64,000 nucleotides of DNA from Acanthornis magna (Eukaryota > Chordata > Aves > Passeriformes > Acanthizidae): contig JAWUZG010000004.1 of NCBI GenBank assembly GCA_036785705.1, positions 9,272,501 through 9,336,500 on the forward strand. Reading direction: 5' to 3'. The stretch's first letter is position 1; every line of letters begins with the position of its first letter. The notes under the pieces were generated by a model. That model was not told the DNA's origin, made no database searches, and worked only from the letters and a program-made list of their open reading frames with translations. Position numbers and translations under genes: made by a program. Below, piece after piece: positions 39,078 through 51,610 of this stretch.

Positions 39078-40457
39078 ATTCACAGAATCATAGAATGGTT
39101 TGGGTTGGAATGGACCTCAAAGATCATCTAGTTCCAAACCCTCTGCCATGGACAGGCACACCTTTCACTTGACCAGGTTGCTCAAAGCCCTATCCAATGT
39201 GGTCTTGAATTGTTACAGGAATGTAAATGGAGCTGCATCCGCAATTTGCCTGGGCAACCTGCTCTTGTGCCTCACCATCCTCATAGTACAGAATTTCTTC
39301 CTATCTAACCTAAACTTATTCTCTTTCAGTTTGAAGCCATTCCCCCTTGTCCTGTGACTACACACCCATGTAAAAAGTCCTTCTCCAGTTTCATGTAGGT
39401 CCTTTTTATACACTGGAGGCCACAATAAGAGCTCCCTGGAGTCTTCTGGTCCCCGACTCTCTGAACTTGTCTTCACAGGAAAGCTGCTCCAGCCCTCTGA
39501 TCATCTGCGTGGCCCTCCTCTAGACTCCCTACATCAGGTCCATGTCCTTATTATTTTGGGGGTCCCAGAGCTCTGTACACCAGAGCTGAGACCCAGGTGG
39601 GGTCTCATGAGAGCAGAATAGAGGGGCAGAACCATCTCTTTTCAATGTGCTGATCACGCTGGTTTTGATGCAGCTCAGGGTATGGATGGCCTTCTGGACT
39701 GCAAGCACACATTTCTAGGTCATGCCAACTTTTTTCATCTACCAATAGTTCAAAGTCCTCCTCCTCCTCCAGGCTGCTCTCAATCCACTCATCGCCCAGC
39801 CTGTGTCAGTCTTTGGGATTGCCCTAACCCGTATGCAGGATCTTAGTCTTGACCTTGCTGGAAATCATGAGGTTTGCACAGACCCACCCCTCTAGTCTGT
39901 CAAGGTCCCTCTCGATGGCATCCTTTTCCTCCAGTGTGTTGACCGCAGCACTCAGCTCCTCATTGATGGCAAACTTGCTGGGGGTGCATTTAATCATACA
40001 GCTCATGTCACCAACAGAGACCTTAAACAGCGCTGGGCCTAATACCGACCCCCAAGGAGCATCACTTGTCACTGACCTTCACTTGGAAATTGAGCTGCAG
40101 AGAGTAACTCTTTGAGTACAGCCATCAATCCAACTCATCCACCAAGCAATCCAACAATCAAACCCATATCTCTCCAGATTTAGAGACAAGGATATCATGT
40201 GAGACAGTGTCAAATGTTTTGCATGAGTACATGACATCAATTGCTCTTCCCAACACTGTAGCCCCATCACAGAAGACTACAAAATTTGTCAGGCAGTATT
40301 TGCACTTAGTGAAGACATACTGACTGTCAAGAACCACCTCCTTATTTTCCATGTGCCTTAGCATAATCGCCAGGAGGACCAGCTCCATGATCTTTCTGGG
40401 TACAGAGCTATGACTGACTGGCCTGTAGCTCCCTGGGTCTTCACTTTACTTCTTTTT

Positions 40458-40460
<3 letters not shown>
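39078..40460 (-). mobile_element. CR1 LINE, 1.4-kb 3' half with reverse transcriptase
   Basis: The longest continuous CR1 in the window. On the plus strand it begins with the inverted tail CACAGAATCATAGAATGGTT and 'GGGTTGGAATGGACCTCAAA'. It runs back through the 3' UTR (AAACCCTCTGCCATGGACAG), the end of ORF2 (GCAACCTGCTCTTGTGCCTC) and the RT palm to 'CTGGCCTGTAGCTCCCTGGG'. Its 5' truncation is at or just before a run of 29 A residues (40467-40495). The order is colinear with CR1, without large deletions. Several plus-strand open frames in the interval are antisense shadows. Confidence 0.93.
39824..40388 (-). pseudogene. CR1 ORF2 reverse transcriptase remnant with lost catalytic site
   Basis: Two minus-strand frames carry the RT core. 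The upstream frame (40158-40388) has the stretch DVMYSCKTFDTVSHDI, which corresponds to motif A of the CR1 RT. The downstream frame (39824-40072) has APWGSVLGPALF (motif B, normally GVPQGS), then KFAINEELSA where the family has the catalytic FADD. It continues with AIERDLDRLEGWVCANLM. Both metal-binding aspartates of motif C are therefore gone, and a frame change separates the two parts. The element cannot encode an active enzyme. CR1 reverse transcriptase normally copies the element's own RNA at the genomic target. Confidence 0.75.

Positions 40461-40466
<6 letters not shown>

Positions 40467-40495
<29 letters not shown>
40467..40495. repeat. A(29) homopolymer at the CR1 5' edge
   Basis: Twenty-nine consecutive A residues follow AAAAAATTT directly. 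The run sits where the minus-strand CR1 stops. It may be an expanded A-rich segment of the element itself or the neighbouring host DNA. Confidence 0.85.
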
Positions 40496-40497
<2 letters not shown>

Positions 40498-41748
40498 AAC
40501 TTCTATTGAAAAAAAATGGGAAAAAACCTTAATCTGTAAGTATATGATCTGGAAGTATCCCAGACGCATGCCAGAAAGAAACCTTGTTATGCATTGTCTT
40601 GCTCTGCACTAAGGTTTCCTTTGCAGGGAAAATTGTGGATACAGAGAAAGAACTACAGTGTGTTCTAGTCTAGATGGTTGGAAAAGGAGGTGCACGACAG
40701 AGCACATTTGTTCAACATTACTGACAGCAATTCTTGCTCAAAACCAAACAATTTTATTTAAACCCTCTAAAGAAGTTACAGGCATTTTTTCTTACCTTGC
40801 CTGGACTTCAAACCTTTTGCCATTGACCAAGACACCTTTTTCTAATATATACCTAGTTTCTAGCCATTTATAGAAATATTGGGAGGTGGGGGGTGAAGAT
40901 GGTAGTCTGCAATTGACTGTTTCTTTAATCCACACTTGAAGTTGCTAATATTGCTTGCAAAGTGTATGTGAATGATGTGAAAGCAATTTCTTTGATATAA
41001 ACCCACAAATATTCCCAACGCCAGCTTTTATTTTCATTAAGAAAGCATTACTCTTAGAAACATTAGTAAAAGTTTCTAATGTTAGTTTCTAATGTTCTAA
41101 CCATCAATAATCTGATTAAATTTAAAATGCATATAAAAACAGTCATGTATGAAAAATCTTATAATAAAAATCTTAAAGAAGTACTTTAGCTTCTTAGGCA
41201 AAGATAAAAGTTTCACTTTCCTCCTCCATCTTTTACATTTTATGTTATTCAATGGCATAGGAAAAATACAGTAATAATCAAGGCATTTCCCCCCTTTTCC
41301 AGTGAGCACTTCTACTCTTCTTTTCCTTCTACAATACTCCAAATTTTCCAAAGGCAAAACATCAATAGTAAAATATACAAAATAAAATTAACCATGAAAA
41401 GCAGTTTTCTATTATACGTATTGTTAGTAGCAGAACCAAGACTTTGGAATATCAAAAAACCGGTGTATTTGAAACTTTGTAAAATCTTTTTTTTTCCTCA
41501 TTTAACATAAAAAAATAATTTATTTTTAAAGCACTCTAGCCCCAAATTTCTATTACAGAAAAGAATGGGGATGCTAAACTTTCTACATATTAATAGGTCT
41601 AATTATACTGATTCATTGTCACATTTTCAAATCTGGAAATTGATTTAAGCAGCAGTTTCAATGAAAGGTCCTCTAACATGATGACAGAAGTCTCCAGTAA
41701 GACAGTTTTCTTTATCAGTGTCAAAGCAAGTTGGCTACTTGTGATCTC
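40496..41748. other. Unannotated AT-rich DNA
   Basis: No gene or transposon recognised. A small direct repeat (GTTTCTAATGTTA followed by GTTTCTAATGTTC) lies at about 41070-41098. Confidence 0.6.
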
Positions 41749-41854
41749 ATATATATATATGTGTATATATATGTGTATATATATATGTATATGTATGTAT
41801 ATCTATATGTATATATATGTAAATGAAACACACACACATATATATATATAAATA
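41749..41854. repeat. Compound TA/TG/CA microsatellite
   Basis: About 105 bp of mixed (TA)n, TATG and (CA)n units, interrupted once by AAATGAAA near 41821. It is likely to be length-variable and lies about 200 bp from the LTR at 42057. Confidence 0.9.
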
Positions 41855-42056
41855 ATACATGTAAGTCAGAATTGTATCAATTTCTGGTTCAGCAAGACAG
41901 ATTTCATACTGAATATTAATAATAAGATCTAGAAAACATGTCTACTACAGTAATGTAATTATCTAGGACAGTGGAAGTATTTTATAAGAAACGGCATCCA
42001 AAGTTTTTAGGAATTTGATCACAGCTTTAAGGTTAGACTGTAGCAGCTAAGCCACA

Positions 42057-43076
42057 TGTGGTGGGCTGTCCATGGCTGAACACTGGGTGTCCATCAATCT
42101 TCTCTACCACTCATGCTCCTCAACTGGACAAGCAGAAAAATACAAGAGGCTCGTTGGTCAAGATTAGGACAGGAAGGATCACTCAGCAATTACTATCATG
42201 AGCAAAACATACTCAACTTGGGAAAATTAATTTAATTTATTACTAATCAAAAGTCAAAGCAGGGTAATCAGAAATCAAACCAAATCATATAACATCTTCT
42301 TTCTACACCTCTCTTATTCATGGGCTCTGCTTAACTCAGGATTTCCCTGCCTCCTTCCCACCACAGAGGCACAGGGTGACAGGGACTGGGGGCTGTGGTC
42401 AGTTCATCACTTGTTGTATCTGCCATGTCTCTCCCTCAGGAGACCGTTCTCTACAAATTTCTCCAGCGTGAGTCCTTCCCATGGGCTGCAGTTTTTGTGA
42501 ATGAATAAACTTCTTCAGTGTGGATCCCTGCAGAGTCATGAATCCTGCCAACAAAACTGTTCCAATATGGGCTGGTCTCTCCACAGGACACAGGTCCTGC
42601 CAGCAGTCTGCTCCATGGCGTCCTAGTCTCCACTGGGTGCATCCACCTGCTCCAGCATGGGGACCTTCACGGGCTGGAGGTGGATATCTGCTCTACCGTG
42701 GACATTCATGTGCTGAAGAGGGACAGTCTGCCTCTCCATGGTCTTCACCATGAGCCAAGCAATCTCTGCTTCAGTGCCTGGAGCACCTCTTCCCCCTGCT
42801 TCTTCACTGATCTTGGTGTCAGGACAGTTTCACTCACATACTTTCACTCCTCACCTTTGACTGAAATTGTGAAGAAGATTTTCTTCCCTTTCTTATATAT
42901 GTTATCACAAAAGTGATAACTTTTGTTACATTACAGCTACTGCTGTGGCTGATTGGCTCAGTTTTGGCCAGCAGTCCTATTGGTCAGAGAGGAAGCTTCT
43001 GGCATATTCTAAAAGAAGTCATCCCTGTAACCCCCTCTGCTATCAAAACCACATCACACTAATGTAATATACCACA
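42057..43076 (-). mobile_element. ERV solo LTR, about 1.0 kb, minus strand
   Basis: The block runs from TGTGGTGGGCTGTCCATGGC to an ATACCACA end, giving short inverted termini (TGTGGTG versus TGTGGTA). Early blocks 'AGGCTCGTTGGTCAAGATTA', 'AACTTGGGAAAATTAATTTA' and 'TTTATTACTAATCAAA' match the order at 26374 onward. TTTATT near 42236 is AATAAA on the minus strand, so U3 lies to the right and U5 to the left. The middle (about 42380-42800) is GC-rich with tandem-like 'CTCCAGC/TCTCCAC' phrases. U3 carries a perfect hairpin at 42901-42920. No internal gag-pol-env sequence is seen on either side. Frames of 60-78 codons inside show no recognisable protein. The ends are inferred and no clear target-site duplication was found. 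Confidence 0.7.
42901..42920. repeat. Perfect hairpin in the LTR U3 region
   Basis: GTTATCAC, an AAAA loop, then GTGATAAC: an exact 8-bp inverted repeat. It lies about 150 bp inside the putative 5' (right-hand) end of the minus-strand LTR, a region that in LTRs usually carries transcription-factor sites. Confidence 0.75.
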
Positions 43077-43719
43077 TAACTTCAGAAGAAAATAATTTTG
43101 TTCCATATTTCTAAACAGAAAAATAGACAAGCAGAGAAATAAATTCCCTTATTTTTCATTGCAACTGAGTACCAAAGATGTATCGTGATGTCACTGGAAG
43201 TGTTGAATGTGAGCTCTTAGATTGTTGCACAGGAACTGGACCCCCATTCAAAAGGTTTTATAAACACTAAGACACTCAAAAACACGAGGCCTAAAAAGTT
43301 ACATGTCTGATCAGTAGTGAAATACATTCAAACATTGAATTATGTACTTCCTTTCTACTTATATTGAATGAGATCTGAAATTCACAGCAGTCAACCTGGT
43401 AATAAAACAGTAATAAAACATAAAAACGGATTTGTCAGATTCCTCTCACATCAACTTCCACAGCTCAGCAAAGGATACATTTTTATTCATCTCAGACACT
43501 GATCTCAAATTTAAAATTCCTTCAGGAGCGTAGGGACTTAAGTGATGATTTTAGACATGTGCAAATGATCAATTTTTCTCTTAAATACAATTCAGGATAT
43601 ACTCTTATACCATATTTTTCAGTCATACTCTCTGTCATATCCATACACCATTCTGTTAACATTAATTCAGTAAAGTGGTTTGTGACCTTATATTAATTTA
43701 ATGCTGAATTATTATTTTT
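43077..43719. other. Unannotated AT-rich interval
   Basis: No recognised feature beyond a short direct repeat of GTAATAAAACA near 43400. Confidence 0.55.
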
Positions 43720-43859
43720 TCATAGAATCATAGAATGCTTTGGATTGGAAGGAAAAACATTAAGTATCAGCCTGCCCAACCTCCCCTGCAATAATCCAGG
43801 ACATCTTCAACTAGATCAGGTTGTTCAAAACTGTCCAACCTGACCCTGAGTGTTTCCTC
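43720..43859 (-). mobile_element. CR1 LINE, 3' terminal fragment
   Basis: A minus-strand CR1 tail. The plus strand starts TCATAGAATCATAGAATGCT and TTGGATTGGAAGGAAAAACA, then 'CAACTAGATCAGGTTGTTCA' and 'AACCTGACCCTGAGTGTTTC'. Similarity stops near 43859. Confidence 0.88.
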
Positions 43860-46800
43860 ATTTTTAATTTTTAATATCTTACGTCATATTTCTTCCTGCA
43901 GTTCCCTCATCCTTAGGTTGTATGTAGCGTAAACAATGTGAAAGAAAGGAATAAGGTCTGTTATTGGTTAGCCCAATTTTTCAGCTCACAAAAAGAATTA
44001 ATCTTTTCCAGGATGATAAAAAACTAGCTCAAGATTTTCAATAATTGCAAAGAGGAAATAGAAATGAGAGCTGGAACATTTTCACACCATGACAAACCTT
44101 ATTGCATATATTTGAGATATTCTAAGAATACTTAGATTTTATTAGGTTGTCTTATCATGTCTCACATTCCCAAAATGTAAGTATCAGTAGCTGCTTGTTT
44201 CATTTCCCTGTAAAAATTCTATATTTGATTAGTTCATTATGTAGATCATTCAGTCTCCATATATTTTTTAAATGGAAACTGGTTTATAAATCATGTCTTA
44301 GAATATATTGTGAAGCTACTCTGGGAATGGAGAGCCTGGTCCCAATATCACAGATCAATTAAAAACCTACATGTCCTTTAATGGCTCCCGATCTAAGGCA
44401 AAATTTGACTATTCTATAGCACTTTGCATCCCTCTGTCCTAGAGAGTTAAATAAACAGAAATAGGAGGAATACTTTTTGGAAGTAAGAACATCAAGGCAC
44501 AAAAACGAAACAAGCAATAGTAATTGCTGGGATAAACCCAGATGTCCAAGTCCCATCCTAGCAAACAAATCTTATATATGTTAAGAAAAACAGTTTAGTC
44601 ATGTAATGTCTCTTAGCAGCGAATAAAAAGAAGATATGCCAAACAATTTTAATGCCTGCTTTACAATGAAATTAATCATGTCCCAATCTCCATTGACTGT
44701 GTCAACCAAATTTTATTGACTATGAAGAAAGACCTGCATAAAAAGCTCGGATAGACACATCCAAACTCTATACTTAGTGAGACAAATTCCACCTAAACAC
44801 TTGGAAATCATTATGCAATACATTAAACACTTTTCAGCTTCATTCCTTTCCTCTAAAAATTTTAATGAAAGCAATTGTAAAACTTCTCTTATTTTCCTGA
44901 AAACTTTGTATCTTTGTATCTTCTAGGGGCTTTTTGCTGTATTTCTGTTTGAGGGTGATGGGTTGGACGGGGGGGGTGGTTTGTGGGTTTTTTCCATTTT
45001 TACCAGGAAATTAGTAACGTAAGGAAACATAGACAAAGGAAAAGAGAATAGAATAACAAGGCAATTTTGATCATTCACTAGAGAGTTGATTTATTTTTCA
45101 CTGGAGCCACTTATAAAATTATTTTATCTTGCCAGATAGTTATAACAACAAATTAATTTTATTATTACTGCTGCTTGCTCCTCTTTCTATATGCTTCATT
45201 CCTCTCATATATTTCCATATATGCAAATATCAGCCTATAATTTCTCTCTGCACCATGAAACTAATATCCTGTGTTGGAATGTTAATTTAATTGAACTTAC
45301 TTCAAAGTGGATGTTGAGCTGTCATTTCAACCAAAGTTTCAATAAATCTTGTCTAAATATTGTGTGGTTTCTTAAAGAATAGTCTTTGCAAGCTCAGAAA
45401 CCTCTTCATTAATTTATTTTGATAAGTTTAGACATCACAAGAGAACTCTTTTTGAAAACACTTATTCAAATGTAAGTTGTCATGCTAGGGGAAAAATACA
45501 CCTCAACTATTATGTTCCCTTGTTCAGTGTTTCCAAGGATATGAAAATTATAAAGGGTCAATATCCATCTGGTACTGAGGCAGATGACTAAATACAAAGT
45601 TTATATTTCAGAATTAATTACTGTACAAGTTATTTGTAACTAGGTCTCTACAAAACACTAATTTAAAAAAAACACAAAGAAGCAAACAGAAAAACTCCCA
45701 CAAGTTGGGCTCCTGTTATCTATGCTGACAGAAGAATTATTTCTATACTGAAATTCCCATTTCTAACAGCGAGACCCCAAAACTCCCTAAGAAGATTTTG
45801 CATGATGCTGCTCCGTAACAGTTGAGATCCCCTGTCCTGGTAGAGTTTTCTAGGACCGATTGGCTACCTTTATCATTAAAGTACATCTGACTGACAGAAC
45901 CATCTATTCATGAGTCTTGGAAAGGTCAACAAGATGCATCTGGAACACATATTTGCAACTGAACTTCTGCTTGAAAGGTGAATTAAAATAATGGAACTGT
46001 AAATAAGGGGATGCAACAGAATATAAATGAGAAAGAAACTGAAAGACTTCTGACAAGGTTCTTTAGTAAGACAGGAAAATTACTTGTATCTAAGCAATTA
46101 TACAAGAATTAATTTCCAAATTTTTCTAACTAAATCAAGCCTCTGAAACATGGTGTTTATCTTTCCAAATTTTCTGCCATAGCAACCATGAGATGTCTCT
46201 CCTGTACAATACCTATAATTACAAAATTTTTCATGTTCAGTGTTATTGCCTAAAATAGACAAAATTGTAAGAATAAGAGACTTCTTTCCCAAATAATAAG
46301 AAAGATATTTTCAGAATACACAGACTTCATAACTGAAAGGCTACCATGTTGAAATTGAAAGTTTCCACCTTAAAGAACAGTAATTTGCACAGCAATCAAA
46401 GGAGAGGATGGTCTGAAAGAGATACTGGTAGACTACAGACACATCCAGGATAAATAGCCATCTCTGATCCTCTAGTAACTGGATGCACAGGAAATTAAAT
46501 TAATAAATTTGTGGGGTTGTTTGCATCTGTGCCCAAAAAAACACCATAGCAATGAGCTGGAAGCAGACTCCCAAGAAAGACGGAGTAAATAGGAGGAAAT
46601 AAAAAATAACCCAGAAGTGTGCATTAGTATCACTATCACATAGAGCTACTGTTTTGTAGGCCTCAAAATTGCAGTTATGCAAAAAGGCGATTTTCAGACT
46701 CACTGGCACAGAATCTTGAGTGTCAAGGCAAGGTGAACCGGACTTCCAATACCTCCCACGGAAACTGAATAGCAAGCTGTCTATCCTCAGCTCATCTGCA

Positions 46801-47499
46801 GTATGAATCAGCTCTGATGCAGCTTAAATCTGTGATCAAAGGGGGTGCATAAACCAAAGTTATTAGAGGTATAACTGAACCAAGTACAAGCAAATCTAAG
46901 TAGTTCCCCCAGGAGTTTACTGGAAAGAATACAGAATATAAACAAATAGTTTCCAGCTTTAAATATTCCAAAACCCCACAAAGATTTTATTACGTGTGTA
47001 AAAGATTTATCTATACTAATATATATGAAAGATTTCGCTCTTGTCTGTTGCAAACTGTTCTTGAAATACCAAATATTTATATTCTTTCAGTGCTTCAACC
47101 ACCAAAGCCTAACAAATGTACATTTAAATTTTTTTACATTCTTATTAAATGTCTGCAATTAAACTCAGGTCTACTCACATCTAACATGCTTCAGGGGAGG
47201 ACAGATTAGGATGACTTTAATGGAATCTGGATTTCCTATATTGATATACTTCTCATTAGCACACTAAATATTTACACTACCTTACTCTGACATAAAGAGC
47301 TAAACTTTTCTAGGATAGAGCTGACAGTTACATATGACTGCAAATCAGAAGTTTTCAGCTGTTTCTAAACTGCAGTCCGTGCTGTATCCTATGGACCCAG
47401 TGCCTTCACTTTTCATGTAATTACTCTCTTGTCAACTCTGTCCTTCTTTCCAATACTTCCAGCTCATTCTAATTGCAATTCCACTAAAATGAAAAACAC
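43860..47499. other. Unannotated AT-rich DNA
   Basis: No repeat or gene recognised in 3.6 kb. A short G run lies at about 44969-44976. The longest open frame, 91 codons at 46500-46775 (minus), has no domain I recognise. Confidence 0.55.
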
Positions 47500-47922
47500 A
47501 AGCCGCTCATTTCCCCCCACTCACTCTGGTGAGAGAGACAAAAGGCAGAGGTAAGAACAATATATGGGAAACAGTAATGAGATAAGAAAACAAACAGTAA
47601 CAGCATCATTATTAATAACAAAAATCTACAAAACTAGGGTGATTTGCATGCAAAAATGCTCACCAACCAGCCCAATGCCACAAGACCCCCAAGATAATGA
47701 CAAAATGGATAGGCAGCAGACCCTTTGCTGGCCACCTTTGTCTTCCTGACCAAAATAGACACCGCCCCTCCTTCTCAGAAGTGAGAATCCCTTAATTGCA
47801 CCTCGTGGTAATGAGGGGAGGTGGTATAGAATAGCAATCTAGAAATGTCCATACGCTTCCAGACTCTGCCCCCTCACACAGCTACTGTGCCAAAATTCAC
47901 TCTGTCCTGCTGAGAACCAGGG
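47500..47922 (-). mobile_element. Probable ERV LTR, minus strand, related to the 62.0-kb LTR
   Basis: The left part (AGCCGCTCATTTCCCCCCAC, then the purine-rich GAGAGAGACAAAAGG) and the block 'AAATGCTCACCAACCAGCCC' follow the U5-R order of a common bird ERV LTR read on the minus strand. The right end CTGAGAACCAGG would be the U3 terminus. Between them are a short AT-rich run with an ATTATTAATAAC core (about 47607) and GC-richer sequence. Both ends are worn, with no clear TG...CA pair or target-site duplication. Confidence rests on block order only. Confidence 0.45.
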
Positions 47923-47927
47923 TGCAC

Positions 47928-47989
47928 CCTCACAGTTAAAAAGTGTTTGCTGACATTCAGAAGGAGCCTCCTCTGCTTCATTTTGTGAT
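47928..47989 (-). mobile_element. CR1 LINE, small internal fragment
   Basis: 'CTCACAGTTAAAAAGTGTTT', 'GCTGACATTCAGAAGGAGCC' and 'TCCTCTGCTTCATTTTGTG' match the antisense of a CR1 ORF2-end/3' region segment. It directly follows the LTR, with no tail and no further CR1 sequence on the left of the LTR that I can see. Confidence 0.6.
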
Positions 47990-50900
47990 AAAATATAAAC
48001 ATGATAGTTCAGCTAGGAAGCAGAATTTGGACAAGGTGTGCTTTTGTAGGGAAACAGAATTGCAGCATATACACGTGTGGTTCATTTACCAGAGGATTTC
48101 GGAGTAACCTTGCAAATGACAACACAGTCCAGTGAAAAATTATAGCAGCTCTCCAGCTGTTTAATTTAGGATATGATAAATGGCATGCTGTTTGGATTTC
48201 TCTACAAGTAGAAGAGATGAGGTTCAAAATCAAGCTGAATATATGTCTGCTCTTTCGGTAATTTCACAGTAGAGTTATCAGAGACTACTCAGTCTAGACT
48301 AATTGAAGGAAAGTTCATTGCTGTTGGAAATAGGTATCTGTGAAGTAATGTTTCATTTCAACCAGGAGGACAAATTGTTGTGTGTTTTACACTTTAAATA
48401 ATTACAGTAACCCCACTAGAGAAAGGAGGTAATATATGTGAATACTCAGTTAGTCATGATATGTGATATGTTATCCCTCTGAAGCCTAACAGGAGCTACA
48501 TGACAGGCATTTGAGAACTGTGATGTCAGACCTTACCAACTGCAGGAGTACATAGTAAAATAAAGTCATGGCTTACTGTAAATAAACATTTTTAGCCTTG
48601 GTAATGCAAAGATTTCTATAGGGTTTTTTTCCACAATATTATATCAATATGGAATAATCATCATTATATTTTATGAAAGCCTAGAACATACAGTCTACTT
48701 GTATCTTTAATCAGTTAATGCCAATTAGGGTATCAACAATCTGCAAGCATGATACCTTTGAAGACAGTATATGGAAGAGAAGACTCGATTCACCACCTAT
48801 TGCAATAAGGGGAGATTGCACATCCTATGTTGTCTGTTTCTAAACCAGAATGATATGAGGCTTTTCACACTTAGAAGTAAAACCATTTTGAAGGGTTTGA
48901 AGAAATCTCTTTCCACCTTTATTTAAAACCTTTGTTTAGAGGTGTGAATGCCTATTTTCACACAATGATTGGACTTTAACCCATCAACAACCGGCAGTTT
49001 GAATAACCTTCATGATCACCATCTAAAACAGATTTTTTATTCAGTATCTCTTGATTGTAAGCGGATGGCTTCCAGATGCTTTCACTCTACATAGTTAGAT
49101 GAGGCTATTTATGGGTATCGAGATGAAAGAATGACTGATTTTTTATGTTATTTTCAGATCTATTTCAAAACACATGAAATGCTAACCAAACTAATAGAAA
49201 GGCATTTTCACAGGAATATATATCTCTGCTTGATGTGGCTGATTCCAAGCACTAAGCAAATATACAAAGTAGCACAAAGTAATAGTGATCTATTATTTTT
49301 CTCCATTCTTCATATTTTTGTATCTTTACATAAAAGAGAACAAGATAATTTAACTCTAGCTGTCTGACCCTTGATCCTGATTGCAACAGAGCCCAAGAAC
49401 TGAAGAAAGATTTTCTACCAGAGCTAACAATTATGACATAAAGGAAGTGCAATATTTCAGGAAAATTCTAATCTGGTCAAATAGGGCAGGTCATACTGTA
49501 TTGCTACAGCTCAGTAACACAAAGGATGCTTCACAGTCTTGAAATCAGATGGCTTCATTTCTTAAACTTGGCCAAGAAATAACAAAAACCTTGCTGCCAA
49601 GTACAGCAGCAATCATGAGTGCACATCTGGGTCTTACTCAAATCTCAATTACATCTGTGCAAATTAAAAATAACTTATCAAGGTCATTACATTTAAAGCA
49701 ATTTTAAAACAATGTAAGGTTAGAATTAGGCCAATCTCTTTAAAAGTATTAAAATATATTTGGAAGGACTATATCTTTCATAGATTTTGTCTACTCCTCT
49801 TGACTACTTTCCTAAACCCCGAAGATATTTTTGTGTCATTTTTATTAAATTCTAAGTCATGTTATACTATAGATGAAACACTTTTCACTTCTGTTTTTTT
49901 TTTAAGCTCTGTAATTCTAAACCAGCTGGGAGACAACATATGCTTGCTTGCTCCTTTGAAACGGATTTTACTATTTCATGGCTCAAAACTATATAAATAG
50001 TAATTTCAACCTATATGAGACATGCTAGAGGTCAGGTATAGACAAATACCCAAGCCAGCAATAAACAAATCATTTCATTTCACCTGAAAACTTATGTTTA
50101 TATTACACTTATGCTTTAACCCTCAGTTGAGTACTATTCATTCAATTCAAAAAACCGCCCTTAATGAGTAACAAGTGTTGGCAAGTTTGCACCACTTCCC
50201 AGCTCAATCTAGTCAGTATAGTCATTGCAGCTTCTAAAACATGTGAGAGAAATGATGCAGTCAAATTATCCTTGCTCTTTGGTAAAGAGTTGTTTTGTAT
50301 AATTACAACGAGATTTATTCAGCTCTCTGGTAACTGAAGACACCTACTAAAAACCTCTCTGCATCAAACAACCTTCTTGTGGTTTTCCACAAATGTTTTT
50401 GTGTCCTTTCAAGTGATTAGTCTTTCAACATGTGCACACAGACTGTATTCGAATGCAAACAATTTATTTCTTATCTTTTACTCCTTTTCTTATCCTAAAT
50501 CAAACAATCAATTAGTTTATAATTGAAGTGGAACTACAGTAACAGTTGCAGTAGAGTTAACTCTGAATTGTAGTAAGATACTTTACAAAGGCTGTGTCTC
50601 ATCCCTCAGGGCAGGGATTACAAAGGTAGAGATCCTTTTTGTGCATAACACTTCATAAATGATTCTGGCCATTGTTTAGCAGTTCAGAAATAGAGAAAGA
50701 GTTATATCTTTTAGAAGCATACAGTTAGTACCCAGTTCTCGGAAGACAAATTCTGTTTTTCTAATATGAATTAAAGAGCAGCCATGTGGCTTCCATTCAG
50801 GCTTCACCAATTGATTTTTTTCTTTTCCGAGGTTAAGCTCTTGCTATAATTAATGCTGCCCCCAGGTAGTTGTAACTTTTACAAATAATATTCAGCATGT

Positions 50901-51308
50901 GATAATAGGTCTCACTGGCCGTGACAACAGCATGGGGTCACATTAATACAGATTAAATGGCCCTGAAAAAAATTCAGTATTAAATTTATCTTTTCAGTTC
51001 TTTTCTCTTGCAAGTAACCCTGTAGCAGAAATAGGAGAAAAGAAAAACCCTATCAAACCCAGATAAAGTTTGTCATCTTCCAATTGTCTTGAATTGCCAA
51101 AGTGTTATTCATACCTATTCTTATCTTTATTTTATATGAATCAGGTTCCATCTTTCAAGTGCTATAAATCCATAATAAGGTTTTTGAATGCAGTGTTCAA
51201 AGTGCTTGCTGGAGTACACCATATTTAAATGGCTGCTCACACAGCCAAAACACTTGTTCCACTGTCTTCTTGGTTTCAACAGTATTCATTTCACTATTCT
51301 TTACAGTA

Positions 51309-51340
51309 CATCTCATCTCATCTCATCTCATCTCATCTCT
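51309..51340. repeat. Pentanucleotide microsatellite (CATCT)n
   Basis: About six uninterrupted CATCT units, a clean short tandem repeat likely to vary in length between individuals. Confidence 0.9.
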
Positions 51341-51610
51341 GGCACAGTAATATAAAAGTAATAACACTAACATTCGATTTGCTCTTTTTACTCTATCGGA
51401 AAACAGGAAGGTGGGATAAAGAATCTTGTTTTCATCCTGGTTACAATGTAATTTGAAGAGCTAGTGGATGTGTAGACAGAATTTTTGAATGGTTGTAGAG
51501 GTTTTCCCAGGCCAAAAAGAAGAATATGGTACACACCCAGTATATCTAATATCTGTCAAGAACACAGATGATGTCTATGAGTCACTGTTGAAAGCTGTAA
51601 ATTTAAACCT

